Shown here piece after piece: positions 47,416-55,953 of a stretch of DNA of 64,000 nt. Source of the DNA: Paucidesulfovibrio sp036541255. GTDB lineage: Bacteria > Desulfobacterota > Desulfovibrionia > Desulfovibrionales > Desulfovibrionaceae. Made by a program: the position numbers and the translations under genes. The stretch lies in NCBI GenBank assembly GCA_036541255.1, contig JAZHDD010000039.1:1-64000 (forward strand), in the 5' to 3' direction. The notes beneath the pieces were generated by a model, which had not been told where the DNA came from, did no database searches, and saw only the letters and a program-made list of their open reading frames with translations. The first letter of the stretch is position 1, and each line of letters starts with the position of its first letter.

Positions 47416-48095
47416 TGGAGCATCGGCGGGATCGTCACCTGCACGGATTCGCAACACTGGTTTGCGGTTTGGCGGTCTTCTGCCTCATGGCGTGGCCTTC
47501 TGCGGCACGGGCGGAATCAGGGGGTTCCAAGGTCAAGCTTTTCGGCACCGTGGAATTCAAGGCCCCGATCAAAGCGCTGCCGAAGTGGCTGGGAGTGCGG
47601 AATAAGGTCTCGAGCAATCCAGGGCTGATGCCGCTGGCTTCCTTGAGTGCTCAGCAAAAAAAAACAGCGGCTGCGGAGTTTCGGAGGATAAAAGCCGAAG
47701 CCAAGACGCAGGATCCGCTGAAGACGATTACGCAAGTGAATTTGTTGTTTAATAAATTCCCGTATCGTCTGGACAAGGAAGTGTACGGTGTTTCGGATTA
47801 CTGGGCCACGCCCTCGGAGTTCATACGTAAAAGCGGGGATTGCGAGGACTACAGCATAACCAAGTATTATGCTTTGAAAGAGATGGGATTTCCCATCGAC
47901 GATATGCGAATAGTCGTGCTCATAGACCGCATCAGAGGCATAGCGCATGCGGTTTTGGCGGTATATATTAATGATACGGCATATATTTTGGATAACCTGA
48001 CCAACATGGTGTATCCGCATACCAAGTTTAAACATTATGTGCCGCAGTATTCCGTGAATGAAAAATACAGATGGGCACATGTGCCGACGAAGTAA
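47415..48095 (+). CDS. Periplasmic cysteine protease, LapG-like (BTLCP)
   Basis: 226 residues with a signal peptide (hydrophobic stretch about 13-32, cut after SAARA). The bacterial transglutaminase-like cysteine proteinase triad is intact: C143 in SGDCEDYS, H178 in GIAHAVLAVY and D193 in LDNLTN. The family enzyme LapG cuts the adhesin N-terminus at a (T/A/P)AAG motif to release cells from a biofilm; the adhesin here has AAAG. ATG 47415 overlaps the HlyD stop. It precedes the membrane receptor that is predicted to sequester it. Confidence 0.92.
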   Translation: MEHRRDRHLHGFATLVCGLAVFCLMAWPSAARAESGGSKVKLFGTVEFKAPIKALPKWLGVRNKVSSNPGLMPLASLSAQQKKTAAAEFRRIKAEAKTQDPLKTITQVNLLFNKFPYRLDKEVYGVSDYWATPSEFIRKSGDCEDYSITKYYALKEMGFPIDDMRIVVLIDRIRGIAHAVLAVYINDTAYILDNLTNMVYPHTKFKHYVPQYSVNEKYRWAHVPTK

Positions 48096-48118
48096 TCCTT
48101 CAGCATCGGGAGAAGGCC

Positions 48119-50224
48119 ATGGCTACGAGCGTTAATGAAGGCAAGTCCACCTCTGTGACCGAGCAGAAGCTCGCGAAAAAGAAATCCAGGCTGTTCATCT
48201 TTGCTCTGGCCAGTGTCACGATGGCCATTGCTTTGGCGGTGACTCTGGTCTTTTTCGGGGTGAGCAGCAAAGAAGAGCAATTGCTGGATTCCATAGCCAA
48301 GCGTGAGGAACTCCTGGCGAGCGGCCGGAGCCATTTGGTCACGACGTGGCTTGAGGATCTCTCCCAACAGGGTGACCGGCTGATCAACTCCGAACTTTTC
48401 CGGATTTATGCTTCGGAAGTTGACGTCTTACAGGGCGATGTTTCCTTGCTTCTTTCCGAGACAGGACAAGAGCTGATGGAACAGAGCGGCAAACAGGACG
48501 AGGAAACGTTCATGCTTGCCGCCCAACTGCCCATGATGAACCGGCTGCTGGAGGAGTTTGTATCCTATTCCGGCTTTTTGTCAGGGCGCATCATCAACAA
48601 GAAAAGTCAGACCTATATTGCCACCGATGCCAACGTGACTTCCCTGACAAAACGGCAAATAGAAGCTGCCGGGCAAGTCATGGTTTCAGGAAAGCCGTAT
48701 TTCTCCGCACTGCATTCCACGCCTACCGGGATGGTCATGGATATTTCCCTGCCCATCTTTCAGACCGCTGAAGGAGATCAGCGGGTTGTTGTCGCCGTGT
48801 TGCAGCTTTCCAAATTGGTTTCGGGAAAGGTGACGGAATTCTTGGCGAACTCACCGCTTGTGGAGCAGGGATACCGTACCCGGCTGGTCCAACGTTCCGG
48901 TGATGTTTTTGAACGTATTGTTCCTTGGGAGGCCGAGGGTCTGTTCCGGTTGGAAAACGCCACGCTGTTCGACCAAGCGGAAACCATCCCCTTTGGCCTG
49001 CGCGGTTCTGTAGCGGACGGTTCCGAGGTGTATTCGTACGCCATGAAAATCCCCACGCTGGACTGGTGGATCGTGATGGAGATCGATCACGGCATCGCCA
49101 CCAAGGAACTCAAATCCTACACCAGCACCGTGACCGGCATTGCCGTGCTTGCCACATCCGCTCTGGCCTTCCTGTTCGGCGTGTTGTGGTGGTGGCTGGT
49201 CGGCCGGGAGAACCGCGCCGTGGCCGATGAATTCCGCCAGCTTGCTGAAACGATAGAGGAACAGAAAATATTCCTGGACAGCATCAATGCCACGATTCCG
49301 GAGTTGATCGGACTCAAGGATGCCGAAGGAATCTACGTTTTTGCCAACCATACGTTTGCTGCTGCCGTGGGGCGTTCACCCGAGGAAATGGTCGGCCTGG
49401 ATGACTCGGCCGTGTTCGGCTATGACACGGCCAAACGGCTTGCCGCCTCGGATGAGCGCGTACTGGCAAAGGGCACGCCCGTTTCCGTGAACGAGACCAT
49501 CTATCTGCGCTCCCAGAAGCATCATTTCCAGATATCCAAGGTGCCCTTTGAATGGCCTGGCGCCAAGGCACGGGGTATCCTCTCTGTTTTCCGGGACAAC
49601 ACGGATGTGGTGGAAGCTCAGGAGCGCAGCAAACAGGTGGTGCAACAGACCACGGACGCCCTGGTGCGCACCATTGAGGAAATCGACCCGTATCTTGGCG
49701 GCCATACCCGTCTCATGGGCGAATTTTCCGTCGAGATAGCACGGCGTATGCATATGAACGATTTGGACGTGACCACGGTGGAAGCCGCTGCCAATCTGTC
49801 GCAGATCGGCAAGGTGTTTGTGGACCGGGATATTCTGAATAAACCCGGCAAACTCACGCCCGAAGAATTCGAGGCCATGAAGCGCCATGTGGAGTATTCC
49901 CACAATATCCTCAAGGACATCGACTTCAAGCTGCCCGTGGTGGAGGCCATCTACCAGATGAACGAGAATCCGGACGGATCGGGCTACCCCAAGGGGCTCA
50001 AAGGGAGCGAGATCATTCTGCCTGCACGGATACTGGCCGTGGCCAACGGCTTCTGCGCCTTGATCCGCCCGCGTTCCTACCGTCCGGCCAAGCCGGTGGA
50101 GGAGTCCCTGCGTATCATGGAGGAATGCTCCAATCAGTATTCCACGGATTTGGTCAAGGTACTGCGGGAGATCGTGCAATCGCCCATCGGCGAGAAGCTG
50201 CTCAAGCCGATTCTGCCCGCATAG
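48119..50224 (+). CDS. Membrane receptor with PAS and degenerate HD-GYP domain (LapD-position, DvhD-like)
   Basis: 701 residues: cytoplasmic tail, TM1 (about 23-46), periplasmic sensor domain of about 290 residues, TM2 (about 336-361), PAS (about 380-500) and an HD-GYP-type domain (about 515-700). The metal-binding HD is replaced by S561-Q562 (LSQIGKV), the HH of the HHE motif by M614-N615, while H590 and the G622-Y623-P624 loop remain. It should therefore not hydrolyse c-di-GMP but may still bind it. It is the last gene after the LapG-like protease, the place of LapD, yet has no GGDEF or EAL domain. Predicted to bind c-di-GMP inside and hold the protease outside. ATG 48119 follows GGGAGAAGG. 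Confidence 0.85.
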   Translation: MATSVNEGKSTSVTEQKLAKKKSRLFIFALASVTMAIALAVTLVFFGVSSKEEQLLDSIAKREELLASGRSHLVTTWLEDLSQQGDRLINSELFRIYASEVDVLQGDVSLLLSETGQELMEQSGKQDEETFMLAAQLPMMNRLLEEFVSYSGFLSGRIINKKSQTYIATDANVTSLTKRQIEAAGQVMVSGKPYFSALHSTPTGMVMDISLPIFQTAEGDQRVVVAVLQLSKLVSGKVTEFLANSPLVEQGYRTRLVQRSGDVFERIVPWEAEGLFRLENATLFDQAETIPFGLRGSVADGSEVYSYAMKIPTLDWWIVMEIDHGIATKELKSYTSTVTGIAVLATSALAFLFGVLWWWLVGRENRAVADEFRQLAETIEEQKIFLDSINATIPELIGLKDAEGIYVFANHTFAAAVGRSPEEMVGLDDSAVFGYDTAKRLAASDERVLAKGTPVSVNETIYLRSQKHHFQISKVPFEWPGAKARGILSVFRDNTDVVEAQERSKQVVQQTTDALVRTIEEIDPYLGGHTRLMGEFSVEIARRMHMNDLDVTTVEAAANLSQIGKVFVDRDILNKPGKLTPEEFEAMKRHVEYSHNILKDIDFKLPVVEAIYQMNENPDGSGYPKGLKGSEIILPARILAVANGFCALIRPRSYRPAKPVEESLRIMEECSNQYSTDLVKVLREIVQSPIGEKLLKPILPA

Positions 50225-50236
50225 CCTGTCTGTTCG

Positions 50237-51217
50237 CTAAGGGATGACAGCGCGGCGTTCCAGGTCCAAAATGACCTGGGCGCCGCGTTTCAGCGTGTAG
50301 CGGCCGGTGTATTCGCCCGAGGGCCAGGTGGTGCGTCCCTTCTTGCCGATGAAGTCCAGGCGTTGCGCCTGGTTTTTGGGGAAGATAGTGTCGTTCTGCG
50401 CCAGGGTGTTGCCGTCCGGACCATGCAGTTCCAAATGGGCCACGTCCCCTTGCTGTGCGCCGAAGATTGCCACCCAGAACACCAAGGCGGGCGCGTTGGC
50501 CTGAAGGGGAGCGTCATACAGCGGGTCGCGCAGCACTTCCGGCAGGGATGGACGCTGCATGGCGAATCCCGCATCCAGCGGAGCCGTTGGAATGTATCGA
50601 AGGAGTCGGGCGGTTTCCGGAGCCCAGAGATTGCCGCTGGTGTCGTTGCAGGCCGGGTTGGCCTTGCCGCCGGTGAATGGACCGACGCTCTTGCCGTTGT
50701 GGCGGACTGCCAGCTCCAGATGCGGAAATTCAGTCATGCCGGAGAGGCCGACCATGCCCAGGGGTTGTCCCGCCTTGACCTTGTCGCCACGCTTGACCAG
50801 GATGCTGCCGCGTTTCAAGTGGCTGTATTGGGTGCGGTAGCCGTCCCCATGCTCCAGGACCACGCCGTTGCCTGCCTCCTTGCCTTTGATCAGGTGTTCC
50901 CGGCCATGCGCGTCTATGTCGGGCATGTTGTCGCGGATGGCCACCACAACGCCGTCGGCCGAGGCCAGGACAGGTACTCCTGCCAGGTAGTCGTCGTAGC
51001 TGACCCGGAAATCCGTGCCTGTGTGGCCGTCATAGCTCAGGGAACCGCAGGTGTAGTCTTTCCAGCCAGGGGAAGGATCATGGTCGAAGTATTGCTGGAT
51101 GAAGCAATTTTGTCCGTATTCGCATTGCAGGGGGAACTGCAGGTCGGGGCCGGCCAGCGCGGATGAACACAACATTGCCAAAGCGGCGAGCGCCAAAAAA
51201 AACATTTTGATTTTCAT
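50237..51217 (-). CDS. Periplasmic M23-like peptidase domain protein
   Basis: 326 residues with a signal peptide (MKIKMFFLALAALAMLCSSALA). The LytM/M23 domain (about 60-190) shows GHTGTDFRV with the first His and Asp ligands, YSHLKRG, and PHLELAVR where active enzymes have HLHFE. The second His of that motif is Glu here, so zinc binding is uncertain. The C-terminal 120 residues are a beta-rich domain of unknown function. ATG 51217 overlaps the histidine kinase stop by four bases, so the two are co-transcribed. Confidence 0.82.
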   Translation of the reverse strand: MKIKMFFLALAALAMLCSSALAGPDLQFPLQCEYGQNCFIQQYFDHDPSPGWKDYTCGSLSYDGHTGTDFRVSYDDYLAGVPVLASADGVVVAIRDNMPDIDAHGREHLIKGKEAGNGVVLEHGDGYRTQYSHLKRGSILVKRGDKVKAGQPLGMVGLSGMTEFPHLELAVRHNGKSVGPFTGGKANPACNDTSGNLWAPETARLLRYIPTAPLDAGFAMQRPSLPEVLRDPLYDAPLQANAPALVFWVAIFGAQQGDVAHLELHGPDGNTLAQNDTIFPKNQAQRLDFIGKKGRTTWPSGEYTGRYTLKRGAQVILDLERRAVIP

Positions 51218-53436
51218 GGCAAATCCTTTGTGCTGAGGTGGGCAGTCACAGCTGTAACGCAGGCGGCAAGCCGTTGTTCCAGTTCGGCCATGTGTCGTGT
51301 GATGATGTTGGTCGCATCGTGAGCAGTGTCGTTGGTCTTCTTGGAGGCCGATTCGACTTTCGATGCGCTTTCCGCGCAAGCAGTGGCGTAGACGGTGAGA
51401 AAGCTCGTCTTGAGATAGTGCGCCTGAAAGCAGATGGCTTCCAGATCGCCCCGGGCAACAGCGCGACGAAGCTTTTCCATCGGTCCCAGATGGCTTTCCA
51501 GAAAGCGTTCCAGGATCATGTCTACAGTGGGTCGATCCTCGCCAAACTCCTTGAGCAGGGCGTCCAGGTTCAGCGTTGGGGCTCCAGCATCTTGCTGGAC
51601 AGGCGCGGCAACGACCGAAGTTTCGAGACCGGGAGCGCTTTTGATGGAGAAACCGTTGCTTCCCGCGTGAAGTTCATGCACCAAGACCAGAAACTTGGCT
51701 TTGTCAAACGGTTTGGCCAGATGCCCGTTCATACCGGCTGCGCGACATTGCTCCAGGTGATCGGGCAGCGCGTGTCCGGTCAGGGCGATGATCAGCAGTT
51801 CTGGCAGGGTTCCTGCGTCCTGTTCCTGGCGCAGCCGGGCAGTGAGCTCGAATCCCGTCATGTCGGGCAATTGCAGGTCGAGCAGAACGACTTTTGGGTG
51901 GTGTTCGCGGGCCAGAATCAAGGCGCTTGCGCCGTTCAAAGCCACCTGAATGTCGCAGCCGATTTTGCGCAGCAGGGCAGCTGTCGTATCGGCGTGCAGG
52001 GGATTGTCGTCCACGACCAGAATGCGGAGTGAGTCGGGGCAGGCCTGCGGACCAGGGGGCTGCTGGACTTTGAGTGCCTGCCCTACCTGGAAAGGCAGCA
52101 GGCAATAAAAGGTTGTGCCCTGGCCTACGGCACTGTCCACGCAGATTTCGCCTCCCATGCGTTTGACGAGGTCGCTGGTAATGGACAGGCCCAGCCCGGA
52201 GCCTGAAGGCACGCCGTTCATGGGTGCCATGTTGCCGGCTTGATGGTAGGGGGTGAAAATGTTGTCCAGGCTGTTGAGCGGGATGCCCACGCCTGTGTCG
52301 CTGACCGTGAGCAGCAGGCGGCAATATGGTTCGGGTGTTTCGCGGGCTTCAGGCGTAATGCAGGTCACGGAGGCCTGTACAGAGCCTTCCTGCGTGAATT
52401 TGATGCTGTTCCCGATGAGGTTGTAGATGATCCTCCCCAACTTGACCGGGTCACCGAGCAGAATTGGGGGCAGTGCCGGATCAATGTCCCAACGCAGGTC
52501 AAGTCCTTTGAGCCGGGCCGCATGGGAAAGGTCTTCCGTGTAGGACCGTATTGTTTCCTGGGGAGCGAAAGGCTGGAGCTCCTCTTTTTTGTTTGTTTTC
52601 TTGCTGGCATAGACGTCGAGGATTTCCTCGATCATCATCAAGAGGTGACTGCTGGCTGTGGATATTGTCCGTAAATGGTTCATTGACTGCACATCCAGAT
52701 TGGCAGTCTCCAGAAGATTGACCGTGTTCTGGATGGTGCTGAGAGGTGTACGGATGTCGTGGCTCAGGGTGGCCAGGAAATAGTCTTTGGCAAGATTGGC
52801 ACGCTGCGCCTCGTCCAAGGCCTTGGAAAGCTCTTGCTCAGCAAGTTTGCGCGGCGTGATGTCATAAAACAACAGGGCCAGAAAACCGGGGTCGGTACTG
52901 AAGGCCGAAATGACGAACCACTTGTCTATCGTTTGAAAGAATTCTTCGAATTCAATGGGTTTTCCGGAATTGAGCACGGGCCGGAGTTGTGTATGCAGGC
53001 GGTCGGCAAGGGAAGGGTCTGGAAAGAGTGCTTGAAAAGAGGCCCCGTTTATCTCCTTGGCGTTTTTCCCAAAGAGTCTGCAAAGCGATTTGTTGACTTC
53101 AATGAATTGGAGGTCGACCAGATTCCTGTCTCGATCATGGAGAGCTTTGGTGTAGGCAAAGCCGTTGACCATATTCTGGAACAGATGGGAAAGTCGTCTG
53201 CGGCTTTTATTGAACTCTGAAGCGAGGGTGGGCTCTTTATTGAATTCCAGGATGCGATTGTTGATGGCTTTTAAAGCGCGCATCATCTTTTCGCGTTTGA
53301 GCGGGTCGGTTTCTGCGTGCAGTGCCTCAAGAACGACGTTCCCTTTGTTGGAAAGCTGGATCACGGCCTGAAGACCGAATTCGAGCTTCAGGAGTTTTTG
53401 TCGCATTTGGAGCAAGGCGGTGGCTTCCAAACTCAT
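51214..53436 (-). CDS. Cytoplasmic hybrid sensor histidine kinase with Hpt
   Basis: 740 residues without membrane segments: helical N-terminus, PAS (about 80-200), HisKA with SHDIRTPLSTI (about 225), HATPase with NLIGNSIKF, DTGVGIP and GSGLGLSI, REC (about 475-590) with LVVDDN and LLDLQLPDMTGFE, and a C-terminal Hpt region with the phospho-acceptor His in AHYLKTS (about 690). A multistep phosphorelay is expected. It could feed the orphan sigma-54 regulator at 31714-33129, but no sequence evidence ties them. ATG 53436. Confidence 0.92.
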   Translation of the reverse strand: MSLEATALLQMRQKLLKLEFGLQAVIQLSNKGNVVLEALHAETDPLKREKMMRALKAINNRILEFNKEPTLASEFNKSRRRLSHLFQNMVNGFAYTKALHDRDRNLVDLQFIEVNKSLCRLFGKNAKEINGASFQALFPDPSLADRLHTQLRPVLNSGKPIEFEEFFQTIDKWFVISAFSTDPGFLALLFYDITPRKLAEQELSKALDEAQRANLAKDYFLATLSHDIRTPLSTIQNTVNLLETANLDVQSMNHLRTISTASSHLLMMIEEILDVYASKKTNKKEELQPFAPQETIRSYTEDLSHAARLKGLDLRWDIDPALPPILLGDPVKLGRIIYNLIGNSIKFTQEGSVQASVTCITPEARETPEPYCRLLLTVSDTGVGIPLNSLDNIFTPYHQAGNMAPMNGVPSGSGLGLSITSDLVKRMGGEICVDSAVGQGTTFYCLLPFQVGQALKVQQPPGPQACPDSLRILVVDDNPLHADTTAALLRKIGCDIQVALNGASALILAREHHPKVVLLDLQLPDMTGFELTARLRQEQDAGTLPELLIIALTGHALPDHLEQCRAAGMNGHLAKPFDKAKFLVLVHELHAGSNGFSIKSAPGLETSVVAAPVQQDAGAPTLNLDALLKEFGEDRPTVDMILERFLESHLGPMEKLRRAVARGDLEAICFQAHYLKTSFLTVYATACAESASKVESASKKTNDTAHDATNIITRHMAELEQRLAACVTAVTAHLSTKDLP

Positions 53437-53604
53437 GATCCTGGTCCTTATGTCGAAGGTAAACAGTGCGAGGTGCGGTTTTGCGAGGAGAACCGAGACG
53501 CAACAATGTATGACAAAACCATAAATGACTTTGCCTTGTACCGCAACGAGCGTGAAAAAAACAGGGCGGGCGATTTGAGGGAAGGGGATTGTTCTGTCCG
53601 GAAA
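53437..53604. other. Spacer between gmhB and the histidine kinase gene
   Basis: 168 bp with no gene. It presumably contains the kinase promoter on the minus strand; I cannot assign -35/-10 boxes. Confidence 0.35.
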
Positions 53605-54150
53605 TTATGTTTTCGGCGGGGCGATCCTTCTCAATATCCAGTCCGCGGCTTCTTCCATGTCGGCAGCAGTAAAATCCGGGGTGCAGGCATGCAGTGCCGC
53701 TAGGCCGCTTCCAGTGGACACGAGGATGCTGCTTGCGCCAAGGCGTAAGCCCAGGTCCACATCGCAGGGTTTGTCTCCGACCACGAACGTCTCGTCAGGC
53801 AACACTTGAAATTCGGCGCAGGCCTGTTCCCCCATGCCTGTTCCGGGTTTGCGGCAGAGACAATTTTCTTCCGGTGCGTGCGGGCAATGATACCAGGCGT
53901 CAATGCGTACGTTTTCCGCTTCAAGCAGTTCGGCCAGGCGCGCATTGCAGCGATGGACATCCTGTTCGCTGAAATAGCCCCGGCCAACACCGGACTGGTT
54001 GCTGACCACGGCCAGAATGCAACCTCGCAGCTGAAGCCGTAGCAGGCCTGCGGCAACCCCGGGCAACAATTCGACCTGCTCGGGGTCGCTGAGATAATGC
54101 CGATCGTGGATCAAGGTTCCATCACGGTCGAGCAGAATCAGGGTTGCCAC
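53605..54150 (-). CDS. gmhB: D-glycero-beta-D-manno-heptose-1,7-bisphosphate 7-phosphatase
   Basis: 181 residues, typical length. HAD motif I is LLDRDGTLI with nucleophile D8 and D10, motif II SNQSGVGRG, and motif IV VGDKPCDVDLG. A zinc-binding loop CPHAPEENCLCRKPGTGM is specific for GmhB and HisB-N relatives. It removes a phosphate in the ADP-heptose pathway for the LPS inner core. It follows the UDP-xylose synthase gene with a 3-bp gap. Confidence 0.92.
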   Translation of the reverse strand: MATLILLDRDGTLIHDRHYLSDPEQVELLPGVAAGLLRLQLRGCILAVVSNQSGVGRGYFSEQDVHRCNARLAELLEAENVRIDAWYHCPHAPEENCLCRKPGTGMGEQACAEFQVLPDETFVVGDKPCDVDLGLRLGASSILVSTGSGLAALHACTPDFTAADMEEAADWILRRIAPPKT

Positions 54151-54153
54151 GGC

Positions 54154-55101
54154 TCACGCCTCCAAGACCTTGCGGAAATAGACGATGGTTTCTTTGAGGC
54201 CGTCTTCGAGCGGAACACGCGGCGTCCAACCAATAGTTGCGTCGGCCAGCGAAATGTCGGGGCGTCGGCGAGTCGGGTCGTTGTCCGGCAGGGGACGGAA
54301 TTCGATGGGTGAAGCCGAGCCTGTGAGGCGGATAATCTCTTCGGCAAGCTCCAGAACGGTGGACTCATGCGGGTTGCCCAAATTCATGGGGCCGGGGAAG
54401 TCCGCATCCAATTCCATGAAGTCCACGAGACCGCGGATCATGTCGTCCACATAGCAGAACGAACGGGTTTGCGAACCGTCGCCGTAAATGGTGAGAGGGT
54501 CTCCCTTAAGCGCCTGAACGATGAAATTGGAGACGACGCGCCCGTCGTTGAGGGCCATGCGCGGGCCATAGGTGTTGAAGAGGCGGGCAACACGGATATT
54601 CAGCCCGTGTTGGCGGCGATAGTCGAAAAACAGGGTTTCGGCACAACGCTTGCCTTCGTCGTAGCAGGCGCGGGTGCCGATGGGGTTCACGTTGCCCCAA
54701 TAGTCCTCGCGTTGCGGGTGCATGGCCGGGTCGCCGTAGACCTCGGAGGTAGAGGACAAAAGGATTTTGGCTTTGATGCGCTTGGCCAGTCCGAGCATAT
54801 TGATGGAGCCGTGTACGGAAGTCTTGGTCGTTTGGACCGGGTCGAATTGATAGTGGATGGGGGAGGCGGGACAGGCCAGACTGTAGATCTCATCCACCTC
54901 CACATAGAGGGGAAAGGTCACGTCGTGCCGGAGCATTTCAAAGCAGGGATTGTCAAGAAAAGGCAGAATATTGTCCTTGCGCCCCGTATAATAGTTGTCC
55001 ACGCAGAGGACTTCATTGCCCGCATCGAGCAGGCGCTTGCAAAGATGGGAACCAAGAAAGCCTGCACCACCCGTGACGAGGATGCGTTTTTCGCAGCGCA
55101 T
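54154..55101 (-). CDS. UDP-glucuronate decarboxylase (UDP-xylose synthase)
   Basis: 315 residues of the SDR family. Rossmann motif GGAGFLGS (residues 10-17), YYTGRKDNI, DEIYSLACPASPIHYQ, catalytic YDEGK, and the SMDP-like ending PLPDNDPTRRRPDI are diagnostic of UXS proteins. It converts UDP-glucuronate to UDP-xylose or its 4-keto form for surface polysaccharide. ATG 55101 with GGAGT upstream. Divergent from comB. Confidence 0.93.
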   Translation of the reverse strand: MRCEKRILVTGGAGFLGSHLCKRLLDAGNEVLCVDNYYTGRKDNILPFLDNPCFEMLRHDVTFPLYVEVDEIYSLACPASPIHYQFDPVQTTKTSVHGSINMLGLAKRIKAKILLSSTSEVYGDPAMHPQREDYWGNVNPIGTRACYDEGKRCAETLFFDYRRQHGLNIRVARLFNTYGPRMALNDGRVVSNFIVQALKGDPLTIYGDGSQTRSFCYVDDMIRGLVDFMELDADFPGPMNLGNPHESTVLELAEEIIRLTGSASPIEFRPLPDNDPTRRRPDISLADATIGWTPRVPLEDGLKETIVYFRKVLEA

Positions 55102-55239
55102 GGATACTCCGTTGTTGTGGGTCGAGTTCTTGGCGAAATTGATATGTCTTCTGAAAGCATTAATCAAGATGCGGGTCTTTCCCCCCTTTACGGAGTGGTG
55201 CAAATGTGGAATAGCACAAACCATACGGTAAGGAGCGTC

Positions 55240-55953
55240 ATGCGAGTCAACATACTGGAAACGTTGGATGGAGCTCGTCGTGCTACAGGTCTTGTGGTCG
55301 TAGTGGACGTTTTTCGGGCTTGTTCCACGGCCTATTGGGCAAGCGCTGCCGGAGCCGATCTGGTCGTGGTCCCGGATCAGGATCGGGCCGCAGAATTGAA
55401 GCGGTCTCATCCGGATTGGCTGTTCATGGGGGATGGTCCTGCATCAAGTCTGGATATTGGGTATTCTCCCACCCTGCTGGAGCAGAAAGATATTTCCGGA
55501 CAAACCGTAGCTCTTGTTGGAGGCTCCGGTCCTCAGGGCCTGTACGCGGCAAGTGAGGGGGATACATTGCTTCTTGGCGCTTTTGTCAATGCCCAGGCCA
55601 TGATTCGCTATATCCTCAACAGCGAGGCTTCCGAGGTGACTCTCGTGGCCATGGGGTCCCGGGGGCAGGTTCGTAGCCCGGAAGATACCATGTGTGCCAT
55701 GTATATTAAAAATGGTGTCGAGGACTACCCGAACAGCTTCGAAGTGTTGTGCAATCATTTTCGGTCCATTCCTGCTGCACAGTGTTTTTTCGATGCGGCT
55801 CGAACTGATGCGCCCGAGCAGGATTTTGATCGCTGTCTCGATCTGGACCGTTTTCCTTTTGTCCTGGAAGCGCGTCAGGACAACGCGGGAATTATTCGTC
55901 TCATACCGATAGTGCCGGAATGGGTCGAAACAACACACGGAGGTGCCGCGTGA
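55240..55953 (+). CDS. comB: 2-phosphosulfolactate phosphatase family protein
   Basis: 237 residues of the ComB family: VVVVDVFRACSTAYWASAAGAD (about 22-43), FMGDGPASSLDIGYSPT and GGSGPQGLYAA are typical. ComB dephosphorylates 2-phosphosulfolactate, an early coenzyme M step in archaea; in bacteria lacking coenzyme M its role is less clear and may involve sulfonate metabolism. ATG 55240 follows AAGGAGCGTC. Its stop overlaps the GTG of the GGDEF gene, so the two form an operon. Confidence 0.85.
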   Translation: MRVNILETLDGARRATGLVVVVDVFRACSTAYWASAAGADLVVVPDQDRAAELKRSHPDWLFMGDGPASSLDIGYSPTLLEQKDISGQTVALVGGSGPQGLYAASEGDTLLLGAFVNAQAMIRYILNSEASEVTLVAMGSRGQVRSPEDTMCAMYIKNGVEDYPNSFEVLCNHFRSIPAAQCFFDAARTDAPEQDFDRCLDLDRFPFVLEARQDNAGIIRLIPIVPEWVETTHGGAA

